Shown in pieces: positions 1-8,172 of a stretch of DNA of 64,000 nt (position 1 is the stretch's first letter; every line of letters begins with the position of its first letter). A program made the translations under genes and the position numbers. Under the pieces are notes generated by a model that did not search any database, was not told the origin of the DNA, and saw only the letters and a program-made list of their open reading frames with translations. The DNA is from Bog-473 sp036489775 (GTDB lineage Bacteria; Actinomycetota; Acidimicrobiia; Acidimicrobiales; RAAP-2). Location: assembly GCA_036489775.1 (NCBI GenBank), contig DASXFC010000032.1, positions 1-64,000 on the forward strand. Direction: 5' to 3'.

Positions 1-271
1 GCCCAAAGTTCCGGGCCACCGGCCGCCGCCGCAGATCGGATCGAGGAGCGGGCTCGGTCGGCTGATTCGCCACCCGGCGGCGACTGCCTCCAGTCGTTCC
101 TCGATCACCCCGAGCTCCCATGGTGCAGAGGAACGGTCGGCGGCGAATGGGGCTAGCACCACCCCTGACTTCTCGGGGTAGCTCCATTGAAGTCCGCCTC
201 GCTGATCGGCAGCATGAGAGGTGCGGCAGGTGCCCAAACGAGGCGCAAACCCTCGGAATCCTGAAGTCCCA

Positions 272-300
272 GGTCAGGGCCCCTGGACCGCCTCTTTTTT
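272..300 (+). terminator. Possible intrinsic terminator
   Basis: GGTCAGG at 272-278 pairs with CCT and GACC at 282-289 around a GCC loop, with one bulged G. A run of six T lies at 295-300. T-runs are rare in this GC-rich window, so this looks like the 3' end of a transcript entering from the left. The gap of five bases between stem and T-run is longer than ideal. Confidence 0.45.
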
Positions 301-305
301 ATCCA

Positions 306-326
306 GTACAATACTCAGTATGCTAC
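306..326. promoter_or_regulatory. PadR-type palindromic operator
   Basis: The core ATACTCAGTAT at 311-321 is a perfect odd palindrome. It is flanked by GTA at 306-308 and TAC at 324-326, giving a 21-bp dyad with two mismatched pairs. It lies 16 bp upstream of the padR start. PadR proteins bind AT-rich dyads near their own promoters, so an autoregulatory site also controlling the downstream exporter is the natural reading. That role is inference. Confidence 0.55.
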
Positions 327-342
327 GAGGTGGAGGGGACCC

Positions 343-924
343 ATGAGCGTCAAGCACGCGCTGTTGGCCCTGCTCAGCGAGGGTCCCAAGTACGGGCTCC
401 AACTGCGGCAGGAGTTCGAGGCTCGTACCGGTGAGGTCTGGCCCCTCAACGTGGGCCAGGTGTACACGACGCTCCAACGCCTCGAGCGTGACGGTCTGGT
501 CGAAGCCGACGACAGCGCCGACGAGGGACCCCAGAAGGGGTTCCGGATCACGGCCGAGGGCCAGGACGAGCTCGACGAGTGGCTGCGGACGCCGCCCGAC
601 CTGAGTTCGCCGCCCCGCGACGAGTTGGTCATGAAGGTGCTGGTGGCCATGCGGGTGCCGGGGGTGGACGTGCATGAGGTGATCCAGGCCCACCGGCGCT
701 ACCTGGTGGAGCTCATGCAGCAGTGGACGCGCCTGAAGGAGGACGAGGCCCGCTTCGACCTCAGTTTTGCGTTGGTGGTCGACGCCGAGCTGTACCGCCT
801 CGACTCGGTGGTGCGCTGGCTTGACGCCGCCGACGGCCGCCTCAAGCGCGCCGAATTCGATGCCCCGCCGGCCACTGCGCCGGCCCTACCCAAGATGAGA
901 AAGCGAGTGGAGGCCCCACGATGA
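343..924 (+). CDS. PadR family transcriptional regulator
   Basis: The 193-residue protein begins with a winged helix typical of PadR. Residues 1-50 include MSVKHALLALL and a YTTLQRLERDGLVE recognition segment. The long helical C-terminal part, about residues 90-180, resembles the Vir_act_alpha_C dimerisation domain. PadR proteins repress efflux genes and respond to small hydrophobic ligands. The gene overlaps the downstream ABC ATPase by 4 nt, so it very likely controls that exporter. The ATG follows a purine-rich GAGGTGGAGGGG. A palindromic operator lies at 306-326. The family call is firm; the ligand is unknown. Confidence 0.92.
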   Translation: MSVKHALLALLSEGPKYGLQLRQEFEARTGEVWPLNVGQVYTTLQRLERDGLVEADDSADEGPQKGFRITAEGQDELDEWLRTPPDLSSPPRDELVMKVLVAMRVPGVDVHEVIQAHRRYLVELMQQWTRLKEDEARFDLSFALVVDAELYRLDSVVRWLDAADGRLKRAEFDAPPATAPALPKMRKRVEAPR

Positions 925-1649
925 GCTACCTCGAAATGCAACACCTCTCGAAGATCTACGGCGAAGGAGAGTCCGAAGTCCACGCGCTGCGGGACATCAA
1001 CCTGTCGGTGGATCCTGGTGCGCTCATCGCTGTGATGGGCCCGAGTGGCTCGGGGAAGTCGACGCTGTTGACCATCGCCGGCAGCCTCGAGGACGCCTCC
1101 AACGGCGAGGTGTACGTGGCCGGGATTGGGCTGTCGCGTATGTCGCGCGACGCCAAGGCCCGGTTGCGGCGCCGCTCCATCGGTTTCGTCTTCCAGGATT
1201 TCAACTTGCTGCCGGGACTGACGGCGGCGGAGAACGTGGCGTTGCCGTTGGAGCTCGACGGGCTGTCGGCCCGCAAGGCCCGTGCCGTCGGCATGGACGC
1301 GCTGGAGGAGCTGGGCCTGGCCGACCGGGCCGAGCACTTCCCCGACCAGCTCTCCGGTGGCGAGCGCCAGCGGGTCTCGATCGCCCGGGCCGTGGTGGGC
1401 GAGCGCAAGCTGCTGCTGGCCGACGAGCCCTCGGGCGCCCTCGACTCGGCCAACGGTGAGGCGGTCATGCGCCTGGTGCTGGCGGCTTGCCGGCGTGGGG
1501 TGGCCGCGGTGGTGGTCACGCACGACGCGCAGCTGGCATCGTGGGCCGACCGGGTTCTCTTCATCCGGGACGGGCAGATGGTGGACCAGACCAGCGGTGG
1601 CGCCGGGCCCGAGTCCCTGCTCACCTCGAGCGCACCCGCACCGTCATGA
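921..1649 (+). CDS. ABC transporter ATP-binding protein, MacB/LolD type
   Basis: This 242-residue nucleotide-binding subunit carries Walker A GPSGSGKST (40-48), the signature LSGGERQ (144-150), Walker B LLLADEP (164-170) and a switch histidine in VVVTHD. The sequence belongs to the MacB/LolD/FtsE branch that energises FtsX-like permeases. It overlaps padR and the permease by 4 nt each, which implies one translationally coupled operon. With the next gene it should form a mechanotransmission-type exporter, perhaps for a peptide, lipid or antibiotic. The substrate cannot be read from the sequence. Confidence 0.93.
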   Translation: MSYLEMQHLSKIYGEGESEVHALRDINLSVDPGALIAVMGPSGSGKSTLLTIAGSLEDASNGEVYVAGIGLSRMSRDAKARLRRRSIGFVFQDFNLLPGLTAAENVALPLELDGLSARKARAVGMDALEELGLADRAEHFPDQLSGGERQRVSIARAVVGERKLLLADEPSGALDSANGEAVMRLVLAACRRGVAAVVVTHDAQLASWADRVLFIRDGQMVDQTSGGAGPESLLTSSAPAPS

Positions 1650-4279
1650 CCGGCACCGCCACCTCTAGCGCCACCGCCACCTCTAGCGCCACCTCCACCT
1701 TGGAACGGCCGCCGTCCCCGGTGACGGCGCCGGCCGGATCAGACTCGGGTGGCGTGGCTGCCCGACGGGCCGTCATGCGCTGGGCCTGGCGGCTCTTCCG
1801 CCGTGAATGGCGCCAGCAGTTCCTGATCCTGAGTCTCATTGTGGTGGCGACGGCAGCTGTCATTGTCGGGGCAGCCACTTCGACCAATTCGCCGCAGGCC
1901 AAGAACTTCGGCTTCGGGAGCGCCCGTTACTCGGCCAGCTTCACCGCCAGCACTGCCCCCGCCATGGTGACGACCCTCGGCACGCTCGAACACGAACTCG
2001 GCCAGATCGACGTCATCGAGAACCAGTCGGTGCCGGTGCCGGGCACCCTCGACACATTCGACTTGCGGGCCCAGGATCCGACGGGACCGTTCGGCGGACC
2101 CATGCTGAACTCGGTTTCGGGCCACTACCCGGCCGCCAACTCGGATCAGATGGCGGTGACGGCCGGTGTGGCCAGTGACTTCCACCTCCGGGTCGGCGAC
2201 ACCTGGCACGAGGACGGCAAGACCTGGCAGATCGTGGGCACGGTGGAGAACCCGCAGAGCCTGCTCGACGAGTTCGCCCTAGTGGCGCCCGGTCAGCTGC
2301 CGGTGCACGCCGGCACCTCGGTGACGGCGTTGTTCGATCGGACCCCGCCGAAGGGGGCGACACCGCACGGCGTGCAGTACGCCAGCGAGGCCGACGCCCT
2401 GAACACCAACAGCAACATCATCGATCCGGCCACCATCACGCTGGCTCTGGCCACACTGGGCATGCTGCTGATCGGCCTGGTGGGGATCGCCGGCTTCACC
2501 GTCCTGGCCCAGCGCCGCCTGCGATCCATCGGCATGCTCGAGGCGCTTGGCGCCACTGACAAGCACGTTCGAATGGTGGTGCGCACCAATGGCGCCGTGG
2601 TCGGCGTGGTCGGTGCCATCTTGGGCGGGCTGGTCGGCTTCGGGTTGTGGGCGGCGTACCGTTCTCACCTCGAGCAGAGCTCGCACCACCTGATCGGGCT
2701 CTTCCAGCTGCCCTGGACCGTGGTCGCTGTCGCCCTCGTGTTGGCCATGGTCACGCCCTACCTGGCGGCCATGCGACCGGCCCGGGCGGTGACCCGTGTG
2801 CCCGTGGTCACCGCACTCTCGGGTCGCCCGGCCCCTCCCAAGCAGGTCACCCGCTCGGTCGTGCCCGGGATCGTCGTCATGGTGATCTCGTTCTTCCTGC
2901 TCGGCGCGGCCGGGGCGACGGGCAAGAACGGAGGCGGCACGCTCCCGCTGCTGCTGGGCTTCGTGACCTTGATCGTCGGGGTGGCGCTCATGGCCCCCAC
3001 CTTCATCGTGGCGCTGGCTGCGCTGTGCCGTCGGACCCCCCTGGCCATCCGCCTGTCCGTGCGTGACCTGGCCCGGTTCCGGTCCCGCTCGAGCTCGTCG
3101 TTGGCCGCCATCAGCATTGGCGTTCTGGTCGCCGTGATGATTTGCGTGATCGCGAGCGCCCGCTACGCCAATGTCCTCGACTATGCCGGACCGAACCTGT
3201 CCTCCAACCAATTGCTGGTGTACGCGCCGCCGCCCCCGCCCGGGCCGAACACACAGATCATCACCCCTGGTCAGAAACCGAAGAAGGCGAGTGCCAGCAG
3301 CGCAACGGTCACCCCGAGCGCGGCCACGCTGGCGGCCGACATCTCCACCATGGCCAGATCGCTGGGGACGCACAACGTGCTCTCGCTCGAGACGGCCACT
3401 GCAAACCTCGAGCAGGCCCGCAGCGGGTCCAACAACTTCAATGGTGCGATCTACGTGGCCACCCCGGCGTTGCTCAAGGCCTATGGCATCACCAGCCACG
3501 ACTACAGCGCCAATGCGGACATCCTGACGGCCCGGCCGGGCCTCTCCGGCGAACCGAACATGGTGCTGACCAACAGTGGCGGGTTTGGCCCAGGGCCGAA
3601 CGGATCCACGGGGAACTCGCTGTCGGCCTGTACGCCGGCCCATGGATGCATCCAGCCGGTCATCGACGAAGTGAGCCAACTCCCCACCGGCGTGTCGGCC
3701 CCAAACACCTTGGTGACCGAGCGCGCCCTGACCATTTTGGGGGTCAAGAACACGTTGAGCCTGAGCGGCTGGCTCATCGCCACCCCCAATGCGCTGACGG
3801 CCTCGCAGATCAGCGAAGTCAAGTCGACGGCGGCCGCTGACGGCTTGAGCATCGAGACGAAGAACGACGAGCCAAGTTCGTGGCAGGTGGTCGACTGGGC
3901 CACCGTCGCCGGCATCGCGCTAGCCCTGGCCGTGCTGGCCATGACCATCGGCCTGCTGCGCAGCGAAACGGCCAGCGACCTGCGCACGCTGGCGGCCACG
4001 GGCGCCAGCAGCCTCAAGCGACGGGCCATCACGGCGTCAACGGCCGGTTCGATGGCCGTGCTCGGCGCGCTGCTCGGGACGGTGGCGGGCTACCTGGCCT
4101 GCGCCGCGTTCTTCCGGACGAGCAACCTGGCTGGGCAGAGCATGTGGACCAACCTGTCGGCGGTGCCCGCCACCAACCTGCTGATCATTTTGGTGGGGAT
4201 GCCCCTGGTGGCGACGCTGGGCGGGTGGATCTTCGCGGGACGGCAGCCACCCATGGTGAGCCGCCAGCCGATCGACTGA
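1646..4279 (+). CDS. FtsX-like ABC transporter permease
   Basis: The 877-residue permease starts at the ATG in the ATGA overlap with the ATPase gene. A longer frame exists upstream but lies inside that gene. After a low-complexity Thr/Ser N-terminus comes a first membrane segment near residue 50, an extracytoplasmic domain, a FtsX block of three helices around residues 260-420, further helices, a second extracytoplasmic domain and a C-terminal FtsX block. This two-FtsX layout is usual for long actinobacterial MacB-type permeases. The N-terminus contains a perfect 18-bp tandem duplication. The substrate is unknown. Confidence 0.9.
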   Translation: MTGTATSSATATSSATSTLERPPSPVTAPAGSDSGGVAARRAVMRWAWRLFRREWRQQFLILSLIVVATAAVIVGAATSTNSPQAKNFGFGSARYSASFTASTAPAMVTTLGTLEHELGQIDVIENQSVPVPGTLDTFDLRAQDPTGPFGGPMLNSVSGHYPAANSDQMAVTAGVASDFHLRVGDTWHEDGKTWQIVGTVENPQSLLDEFALVAPGQLPVHAGTSVTALFDRTPPKGATPHGVQYASEADALNTNSNIIDPATITLALATLGMLLIGLVGIAGFTVLAQRRLRSIGMLEALGATDKHVRMVVRTNGAVVGVVGAILGGLVGFGLWAAYRSHLEQSSHHLIGLFQLPWTVVAVALVLAMVTPYLAAMRPARAVTRVPVVTALSGRPAPPKQVTRSVVPGIVVMVISFFLLGAAGATGKNGGGTLPLLLGFVTLIVGVALMAPTFIVALAALCRRTPLAIRLSVRDLARFRSRSSSSLAAISIGVLVAVMICVIASARYANVLDYAGPNLSSNQLLVYAPPPPPGPNTQIITPGQKPKKASASSATVTPSAATLAADISTMARSLGTHNVLSLETATANLEQARSGSNNFNGAIYVATPALLKAYGITSHDYSANADILTARPGLSGEPNMVLTNSGGFGPGPNGSTGNSLSACTPAHGCIQPVIDEVSQLPTGVSAPNTLVTERALTILGVKNTLSLSGWLIATPNALTASQISEVKSTAAADGLSIETKNDEPSSWQVVDWATVAGIALALAVLAMTIGLLRSETASDLRTLAATGASSLKRRAITASTAGSMAVLGALLGTVAGYLACAAFFRTSNLAGQSMWTNLSAVPATNLLIILVGMPLVATLGGWIFAGRQPPMVSRQPID
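1658..1693 (+). repeat. 18-bp tandem duplication inside the permease gene
   Basis: The unit GCCACCTCTAGCGCCACC occurs twice in direct succession at 1658-1675 and 1676-1693. It lies just after the start codon and stays in frame, so it duplicates a Thr/Ser/Ala hexapeptide in the cytoplasmic N-terminus. Copy-number change here would alter only the length of a flexible tail. Confidence 0.9.
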
Positions 4280-4307
4280 GCCGAGCCGAGCCGAGCCGAG
4301 CCGAGCC
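4278..4307. repeat. (GAGCC)6 pentanucleotide repeat after a stop codon
   Basis: Six perfect copies of GAGCC start within the TGA stop codon of the permease gene and run to eight bases before the next ATG. The array fills almost the whole intergenic spacer. It is one of four short tandem arrays in the window that lie just 3' of a stop codon. Confidence 0.95.
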
Positions 4308-4314
4308 GGACGCC

Positions 4315-4821
4315 ATGACTTCTTCTCGGGCCAACCTGACCGAGGTCGACCGGCCTGACCTCCCGGCCGGCCGGGACCTGGCCGCGCTGCGCTGGACGGT
4401 GCACCTCGGTCTGCTGCTCACCTTGGGCGGCGCGCTGTTCGTCCTGCTCGAGGACCGCCAGAGCGTCGCTCTGCACGTGATCCTCGGCCTGGCTTTCGCT
4501 GGCTTCGTGGTCACGCACTTGGTCCAGCGTCGTCGCACCGTGCGCCGCCTGGCGGGATCCCTGGTCCGAGTGCGGACGTTCTACAAGCGGCGAGGGCGCA
4601 TGGCCATGGCCGACCTCCTGCTCGCCCTGGCCACCATCGATGTGGTCGTGTCGGGGACCGTCGACGGTTTGAGCGGGCATCAGACCCCGTTGCCGCTCAG
4701 CGCCATCGGGGTCCATACCTACCTGGGCTGGCACACCGCGTCCTGCCTCCTGCTGTTGGCCTGCGTGGTGCCGCACGTGCTGCGCCGCCGCAACCGCCTG
4801 CGCAGTTCGCACGTCCGCTGA
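4315..4821 (+). CDS. Four-helix membrane protein, DUF4405/cytochrome b561-like
   Basis: The 168-residue protein has four predicted membrane helices at about 25-45, 50-68, 97-118 and 137-158. Histidines occur in helices two and four, for example LHVIL, THL and GVHTYLGWH, spaced as in small di-haem b-type membrane proteins. This suggests a haem-binding four-helix bundle, but no firm family signature is visible. It follows the exporter genes after the GAGCC repeat and may be cotranscribed with them. Function is unassigned; a redox role is only a guess. Confidence 0.7.
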   Translation: MTSSRANLTEVDRPDLPAGRDLAALRWTVHLGLLLTLGGALFVLLEDRQSVALHVILGLAFAGFVVTHLVQRRRTVRRLAGSLVRVRTFYKRRGRMAMADLLLALATIDVVVSGTVDGLSGHQTPLPLSAIGVHTYLGWHTASCLLLLACVVPHVLRRRNRLRSSHVR

Positions 4822-4824
4822 GCC

Positions 4825-4854
4825 GTCTGAGTCTGAGTCTGAGTCTGAGTCTGA
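4825..4854. repeat. (GTCTGA)5 hexanucleotide repeat after a stop codon
   Basis: Five perfect copies of GTCTGA begin 3 bp after the stop codon of the small membrane-protein gene and end about 20 bp before the -10 box of the next gene. Every unit contains TGA; because the unit is six bases long these stops all fall in one reading frame. Confidence 0.95.
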
Positions 4855-4874
4855 GCAGGAGCGGGCGGCGCCGA

Positions 4875-4880
4875 TAGGGT
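4875..4880 (+). promoter_or_regulatory. Leaderless -10 box for the LigD-type polymerase
   Basis: TAGGGT lies exactly 6 nt before the ATG at 4887, which puts the expected transcription start on the A of the start codon. There is no Shine-Dalgarno sequence. The TANNNT-N6-start layout recurs in this window. Confidence 0.55.
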
Positions 4881-4886
4881 GGCGTC

Positions 4887-5906
4887 ATGGCCGAGGAAGG
4901 CGACCGCGTCGTTACCGCAGCCGGACACGAAGTCAAGGTGACCAACGTCGACAAGGTGTACTTCCCCGCCATCGAGGCCACCAAGGGCGACCTGGTGCAG
5001 TACTACCTCGATGTCAGCGAGGCCTTGATGAACACCGCCGGCGACCGCCCGGCCCTGCTGCAGCGCTTCCCGCATGGCGCTACCGGCAAGTCCTTCTTCC
5101 AGAAACGGGTACCGGACAACGCGCCGTCATGGTTGGCCACCACGATCGTGACCACGCCCAACGGCACCACCTCGAATGCGCTGGTGGTGGCCGACATCGC
5201 CCACGTGGTGTGGGCGGTCAATCTCGGCTGCCTGGGTCTGCACCTCTGGCCGTATCGGGCCAGCGATCCCGATCACGCCGACGAACTGCGCATCGACCTC
5301 GATCCCCAACCCGGCGTGGGTTTCGAAGAGGTACGGGCCGTCGGTTTCCTGTGCCGGGACCTGCTGCGAGAGCTCGGACTCGAGGGCTACCCCAAGACCA
5401 CCGGGAACCGGGGCCTGCACATCTATCTCCACTTGCGGCCCGAGTGGGATTCAACGGCGGTCCGGTCAGGCGCGGTGGCGCTGGCCCGCGAGCTCGAACG
5501 CCGCCACCCCGATCTGGTCACCGCCAACTGGTGGAAGGAGGAGCGGGGCGAGCGCGTCTTCGTCGACTTCAACCAGAACGCCCCGCACAAGACAGTGTTC
5601 GCCGCCTGGTTCGCCCGGCCCCGCACCGGGGGCCAGGTCTCCACGCCGCTGTCGTGGGACGAGCTCGATTCGGTGGTGCCCGACGACCTGACCATCCGCA
5701 CCGTGCCGGCCCGCCTGCGCGAGCACGGTGACCCGTGGGCCGAGATCGCCGCCCACCCTCAGTCGCTCGAACCGCTGCTCGAGTTGGTGGCGCGGGACAA
5801 GGCGGCCGGGCTGCACGACGCGCCGTGGCCGCCCGAGTACCCCAAGGCGCCGGACGAGCCCACCCGGGTGGCCCCCAGCCGGGCCAAGAAGGACTCGGAG
5901 TCATAG
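4887..5906 (+). CDS. Stand-alone LigD-type primase/polymerase
   Basis: The 339-residue protein is an archaeo-eukaryotic primase fold of the LigD polymerase family. It has the metal-binding RIDLDPQ (D137, D139), the conserved TTGNRGLHIYL block (171-181) and the third catalytic aspartate in FVDFNQN (D227). Such enzymes add ribo- or deoxynucleotides at breaks during non-homologous end joining and gap repair. It lacks phosphoesterase and ligase domains, like mycobacterial PolD proteins. It is followed immediately by a PHP phosphoesterase and then a ligase, so the three can act as a split repair machine. It is probably translated from a leaderless mRNA. Confidence 0.92.
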   Translation: MAEEGDRVVTAAGHEVKVTNVDKVYFPAIEATKGDLVQYYLDVSEALMNTAGDRPALLQRFPHGATGKSFFQKRVPDNAPSWLATTIVTTPNGTTSNALVVADIAHVVWAVNLGCLGLHLWPYRASDPDHADELRIDLDPQPGVGFEEVRAVGFLCRDLLRELGLEGYPKTTGNRGLHIYLHLRPEWDSTAVRSGAVALARELERRHPDLVTANWWKEERGERVFVDFNQNAPHKTVFAAWFARPRTGGQVSTPLSWDELDSVVPDDLTIRTVPARLREHGDPWAEIAAHPQSLEPLLELVARDKAAGLHDAPWPPEYPKAPDEPTRVAPSRAKKDSES

Positions 5907-6926
5907 GTGGATCCTGTCTTCGCGCTGAAGCGCATCTCCTTCCTCCTCGAGCGCAGCGGTGCCGACACGTACAAAGTGCGGGCCTTTCGCCACGCGGCCA
6001 CCGCGATCGAGTCGATGCCGCCCGAAGAGCTGGCCGCACTCCATGAGCGGCGGGCCCTGCAGAGCATCAACGGCGTGGGCAAGTCCACCGCGCAAGCCAT
6101 CGCCGAAGCGCTGGCCGGCGAGACCCCGGCCTATTTAGCCAAGTTGGAAGCCGAACCGGCTCCCATTGAATTGAATGCGGCGGCGCAGAACTTGCTCGAC
6201 CAGCTGCAAGGCGACTGCCATTCGCACTCGGACTGGTCCGACGGCGGCAGCCCGATCCTCGAAATGGCCGAGACGGCGCGCGACCTGGGTCGTCGCTACC
6301 TGGTGCTGACCGATCACAGCGCCCGGCTCACCGTGGCCCATGGACTCAACGCCGAGCGCTTGCGCCAGCAGCTCGACGTGGTGGCCGAGTTGAACGAGCA
6401 GCTGACACCATTTCGCATTCTGACCGGGATCGAGGTGGACATCCTCGAAGACGGCCGCCTCGATCAGGAAGAAGAGCTGCTGGCCCGGCTCGACGTGGTG
6501 GTGGCCAGCGTGCACAGCAAGTTGCGCATGGGCCGGGCCGAAATGACGAGGCGAATGCTGGCGGCCATCGAGAGCCCGTACACCGACATCCTGGGTCACT
6601 GCACCGGACGGCTCATCACCGGCAAGGGACGGCCCCAGTCCGATTTCGATGCCGATGCCGTGTTCGTCGCCTGCGCCCGCACCGCGACCGCGGTGGAGAT
6701 CAACTCGCGCCCCGAACGACAGGACCCACCTGAGGACCTGTTGCGCCGGGCCATCGGGGCGGGCTGCTTGGTGTCGATCGACACCGATGCCCATGCGCCG
6801 GGGCAGCTGGAGTGGCTGGGGCGTGGCTGCGCCAACGCGGTGGCGGCCGAAGTCCCGACCGATCGGGTGGTCAATCGCTGGGACGCCGACGACCTCATTG
6901 CCTGGGCGGCGACCCACGCGGCCTGA
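5907..6926 (+). CDS. Helix-hairpin-helix PHP-domain phosphoesterase (PolX C-terminal type)
   Basis: The 339-residue protein starts at a GTG directly after the polymerase stop codon. Residues 1-80 contain a helix-hairpin-helix DNA-binding region around SINGVGKSTAQAIAEAL. Residues 100-335 form a PHP domain with metal-binding motifs CHSHSDWSDG, LTDHS, GIEVDI, SVHSK, GHCTGR and IDTDAHA. It resembles the C-terminal half of family X DNA polymerase PolX, but the nucleotidyltransferase domain is absent. PolX PHP domains are Mn-dependent 3'-5' exonucleases or end-processing phosphatases. Its place between a polymerase and a ligase suggests it cleans DNA ends. Confidence 0.88.
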   Translation: MDPVFALKRISFLLERSGADTYKVRAFRHAATAIESMPPEELAALHERRALQSINGVGKSTAQAIAEALAGETPAYLAKLEAEPAPIELNAAAQNLLDQLQGDCHSHSDWSDGGSPILEMAETARDLGRRYLVLTDHSARLTVAHGLNAERLRQQLDVVAELNEQLTPFRILTGIEVDILEDGRLDQEEELLARLDVVVASVHSKLRMGRAEMTRRMLAAIESPYTDILGHCTGRLITGKGRPQSDFDADAVFVACARTATAVEINSRPERQDPPEDLLRRAIGAGCLVSIDTDAHAPGQLEWLGRGCANAVAAEVPTDRVVNRWDADDLIAWAATHAA

Positions 6927-6953
6927 GCCTGAGACGGCCCGGCGGCCGCTCGC

Positions 6954-6959
6954 TACCAT
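6954..6959 (+). promoter_or_regulatory. Leaderless -10 box for the ligase gene
   Basis: TACCAT ends 6 nt before the ATG at 6966 and no Shine-Dalgarno sequence is present. This suggests the ligase has its own leaderless promoter within the repair block. Confidence 0.5.
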
Positions 6960-6965
6960 CGCCCG

Positions 6966-8027
6966 ATGACCCTCCCCGTGCCCTCACCGGTTTCGCCCAT
7001 GCTGGCCAAGCTGGTGCGCGAGCTGCCGGAGCAGCCGGGCATGCTCTACGAGCCAAAGTGGGACGGTTTCCGCTGCATTGTCTTCCGCGACGGTGACGAC
7101 GTCGAGCTGGGGAGTCGCAACGAGAAGCCGCTGACCCGGTACTTCCCCGAGTTGCTCGAGCCCATCCGCCAGCAGCTGCCCGAACAGTGCGTGCTCGACG
7201 GGGAGATCGTCCTGGTCACCGACGACGGCCTTGACTTCGATGCGTTGTCGAACCGGATCCACCCGGCGGCGTCCCGGGTGACCATGCTGGCCGAGACCAC
7301 ACCGGCCTCCTTCGTTGCCTTTGATGTCCTGGCGGTAGGCGACCGCGACCTGCGCTCGGCACCGTTTGCCGAGCGGCGGCGTGAGCTCGAGCGGATTCTG
7401 AAGAACGCCAAGCCGCCCATCCACCTGACCCCGACCACCGAAGACCCGGTGGTGGCGGCTGACTGGTTCGCCCGCTTCGAAGGGGCCGGGCTCGACGGCG
7501 TCATCGCCAAACCAGGGGAGGTGGCTTACCTGCCAGGGAAGCGGGCCATGCTCAAGGTCAAGCACCAGCGCACGGCCGACTGCGTGGTGGCTGGGTTTCG
7601 TTGGCACAAGGAAGGCGGCATCGTCGGCTCGCTCTTGCTTGGTCTTTTCGACGACAAGGGCACGCTGCACCACGTCGGCATCACCTCGAGTTTCACGGCG
7701 GCCCGACGCCGGGAACTGGTGGACGAGATGGCGCCCTACCGCGACGATGCCGCGACCAACCACCCGTGGATCCGAGATGGTGGACCAGCCAGCCGCGTAC
7801 CCGGCGGCATCAGTCGATGGAGCGCGGGCAAGGATCTGTCATGGGAACCCCTCCGCCCTGAGCAAGTGGTGGAAGTGGCCTACGACCACTTGCAAGAGGC
7901 GCGCTTCCGTCATGCCACCACGTTCCAACGGTGGCGGCCGGACCGCAGCCCCGACTCGTGCACCTATGACCAACTCGACACCCCCGTGCCGGCCGAACTC
8001 TCCGAAGTGTTCGGCGCCGGCCGCTGA
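6966..8027 (+). CDS. ligC: ATP-dependent DNA ligase, LigC type
   Basis: The 353-residue protein is a two-domain ATP-dependent ligase. The nucleotidyl-lysine motif EPKWDGFR places the catalytic lysine at K31. Later motifs include VLDGEIV, FVAFDVL, LDGVIAKP and the motif V lysines in MLKVKHQR. An OB-fold with VVEVAYDHL forms the C-terminal third. Length and organisation match mycobacterial LigC, a back-up end-joining ligase acting with LigD-type polymerases. It follows the polymerase and PHP genes on the same strand. An N-terminal DNA-binding domain is absent, as expected for this subgroup. Confidence 0.93.
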   Translation: MTLPVPSPVSPMLAKLVRELPEQPGMLYEPKWDGFRCIVFRDGDDVELGSRNEKPLTRYFPELLEPIRQQLPEQCVLDGEIVLVTDDGLDFDALSNRIHPAASRVTMLAETTPASFVAFDVLAVGDRDLRSAPFAERRRELERILKNAKPPIHLTPTTEDPVVAADWFARFEGAGLDGVIAKPGEVAYLPGKRAMLKVKHQRTADCVVAGFRWHKEGGIVGSLLLGLFDDKGTLHHVGITSSFTAARRRELVDEMAPYRDDAATNHPWIRDGGPASRVPGGISRWSAGKDLSWEPLRPEQVVEVAYDHLQEARFRHATTFQRWRPDRSPDSCTYDQLDTPVPAELSEVFGAGR

Positions 8028-8172
8028 TGCGCTTCACCAATCCGCAGACGCTCTGACGCGCCAGGCGTATTCGATCACGATGTTTTAACCGTCCGTTAGC
8101 GGGCTGCATGAAGACATCCGCGATGGGTAAGCAACAGGCGGCGACGGCGGTCATCGAAAGGTCTGCGAACCC

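Larger units (their letters stand above)
1..342. other. Left-edge region without a recognisable gene
   Basis: I do not recognise a gene here. Two plus-strand frames are open from the left edge, one to a TAG at 154-156 and one to a TAG at 179-181. Either could be the tail of an upstream gene, but neither translation resembles a known family. The stretch also holds a small hairpin (ACCCC at 161-165, GGGGT at 175-179), a terminator-like hairpin with a T-run near 272-300, and the promoter and operator region of the padR gene. I looked for the core motifs of tRNA, tmRNA and SRP RNA and did not find them. Confidence 0.5.

Noticed and set aside
120..434. 104-codon open frame at the left edge
   Set aside because: It runs through the terminator-like T-run and into padR in another frame, with no recognisable domain.
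2279..3679. Large minus-strand open frame under the permease gene
   Set aside because: Its composition is His/Arg/Gly/Asp-rich without domain signatures, typical of an antisense shadow in GC-rich DNA.
8028..8172. Possible riboswitch in the 145-bp leader before the GT2 gene
   Set aside because: I compared it with the core motifs of c-di-GMP-I and c-di-AMP riboswitches and found no match, and no clear multi-stem fold is evident by eye.
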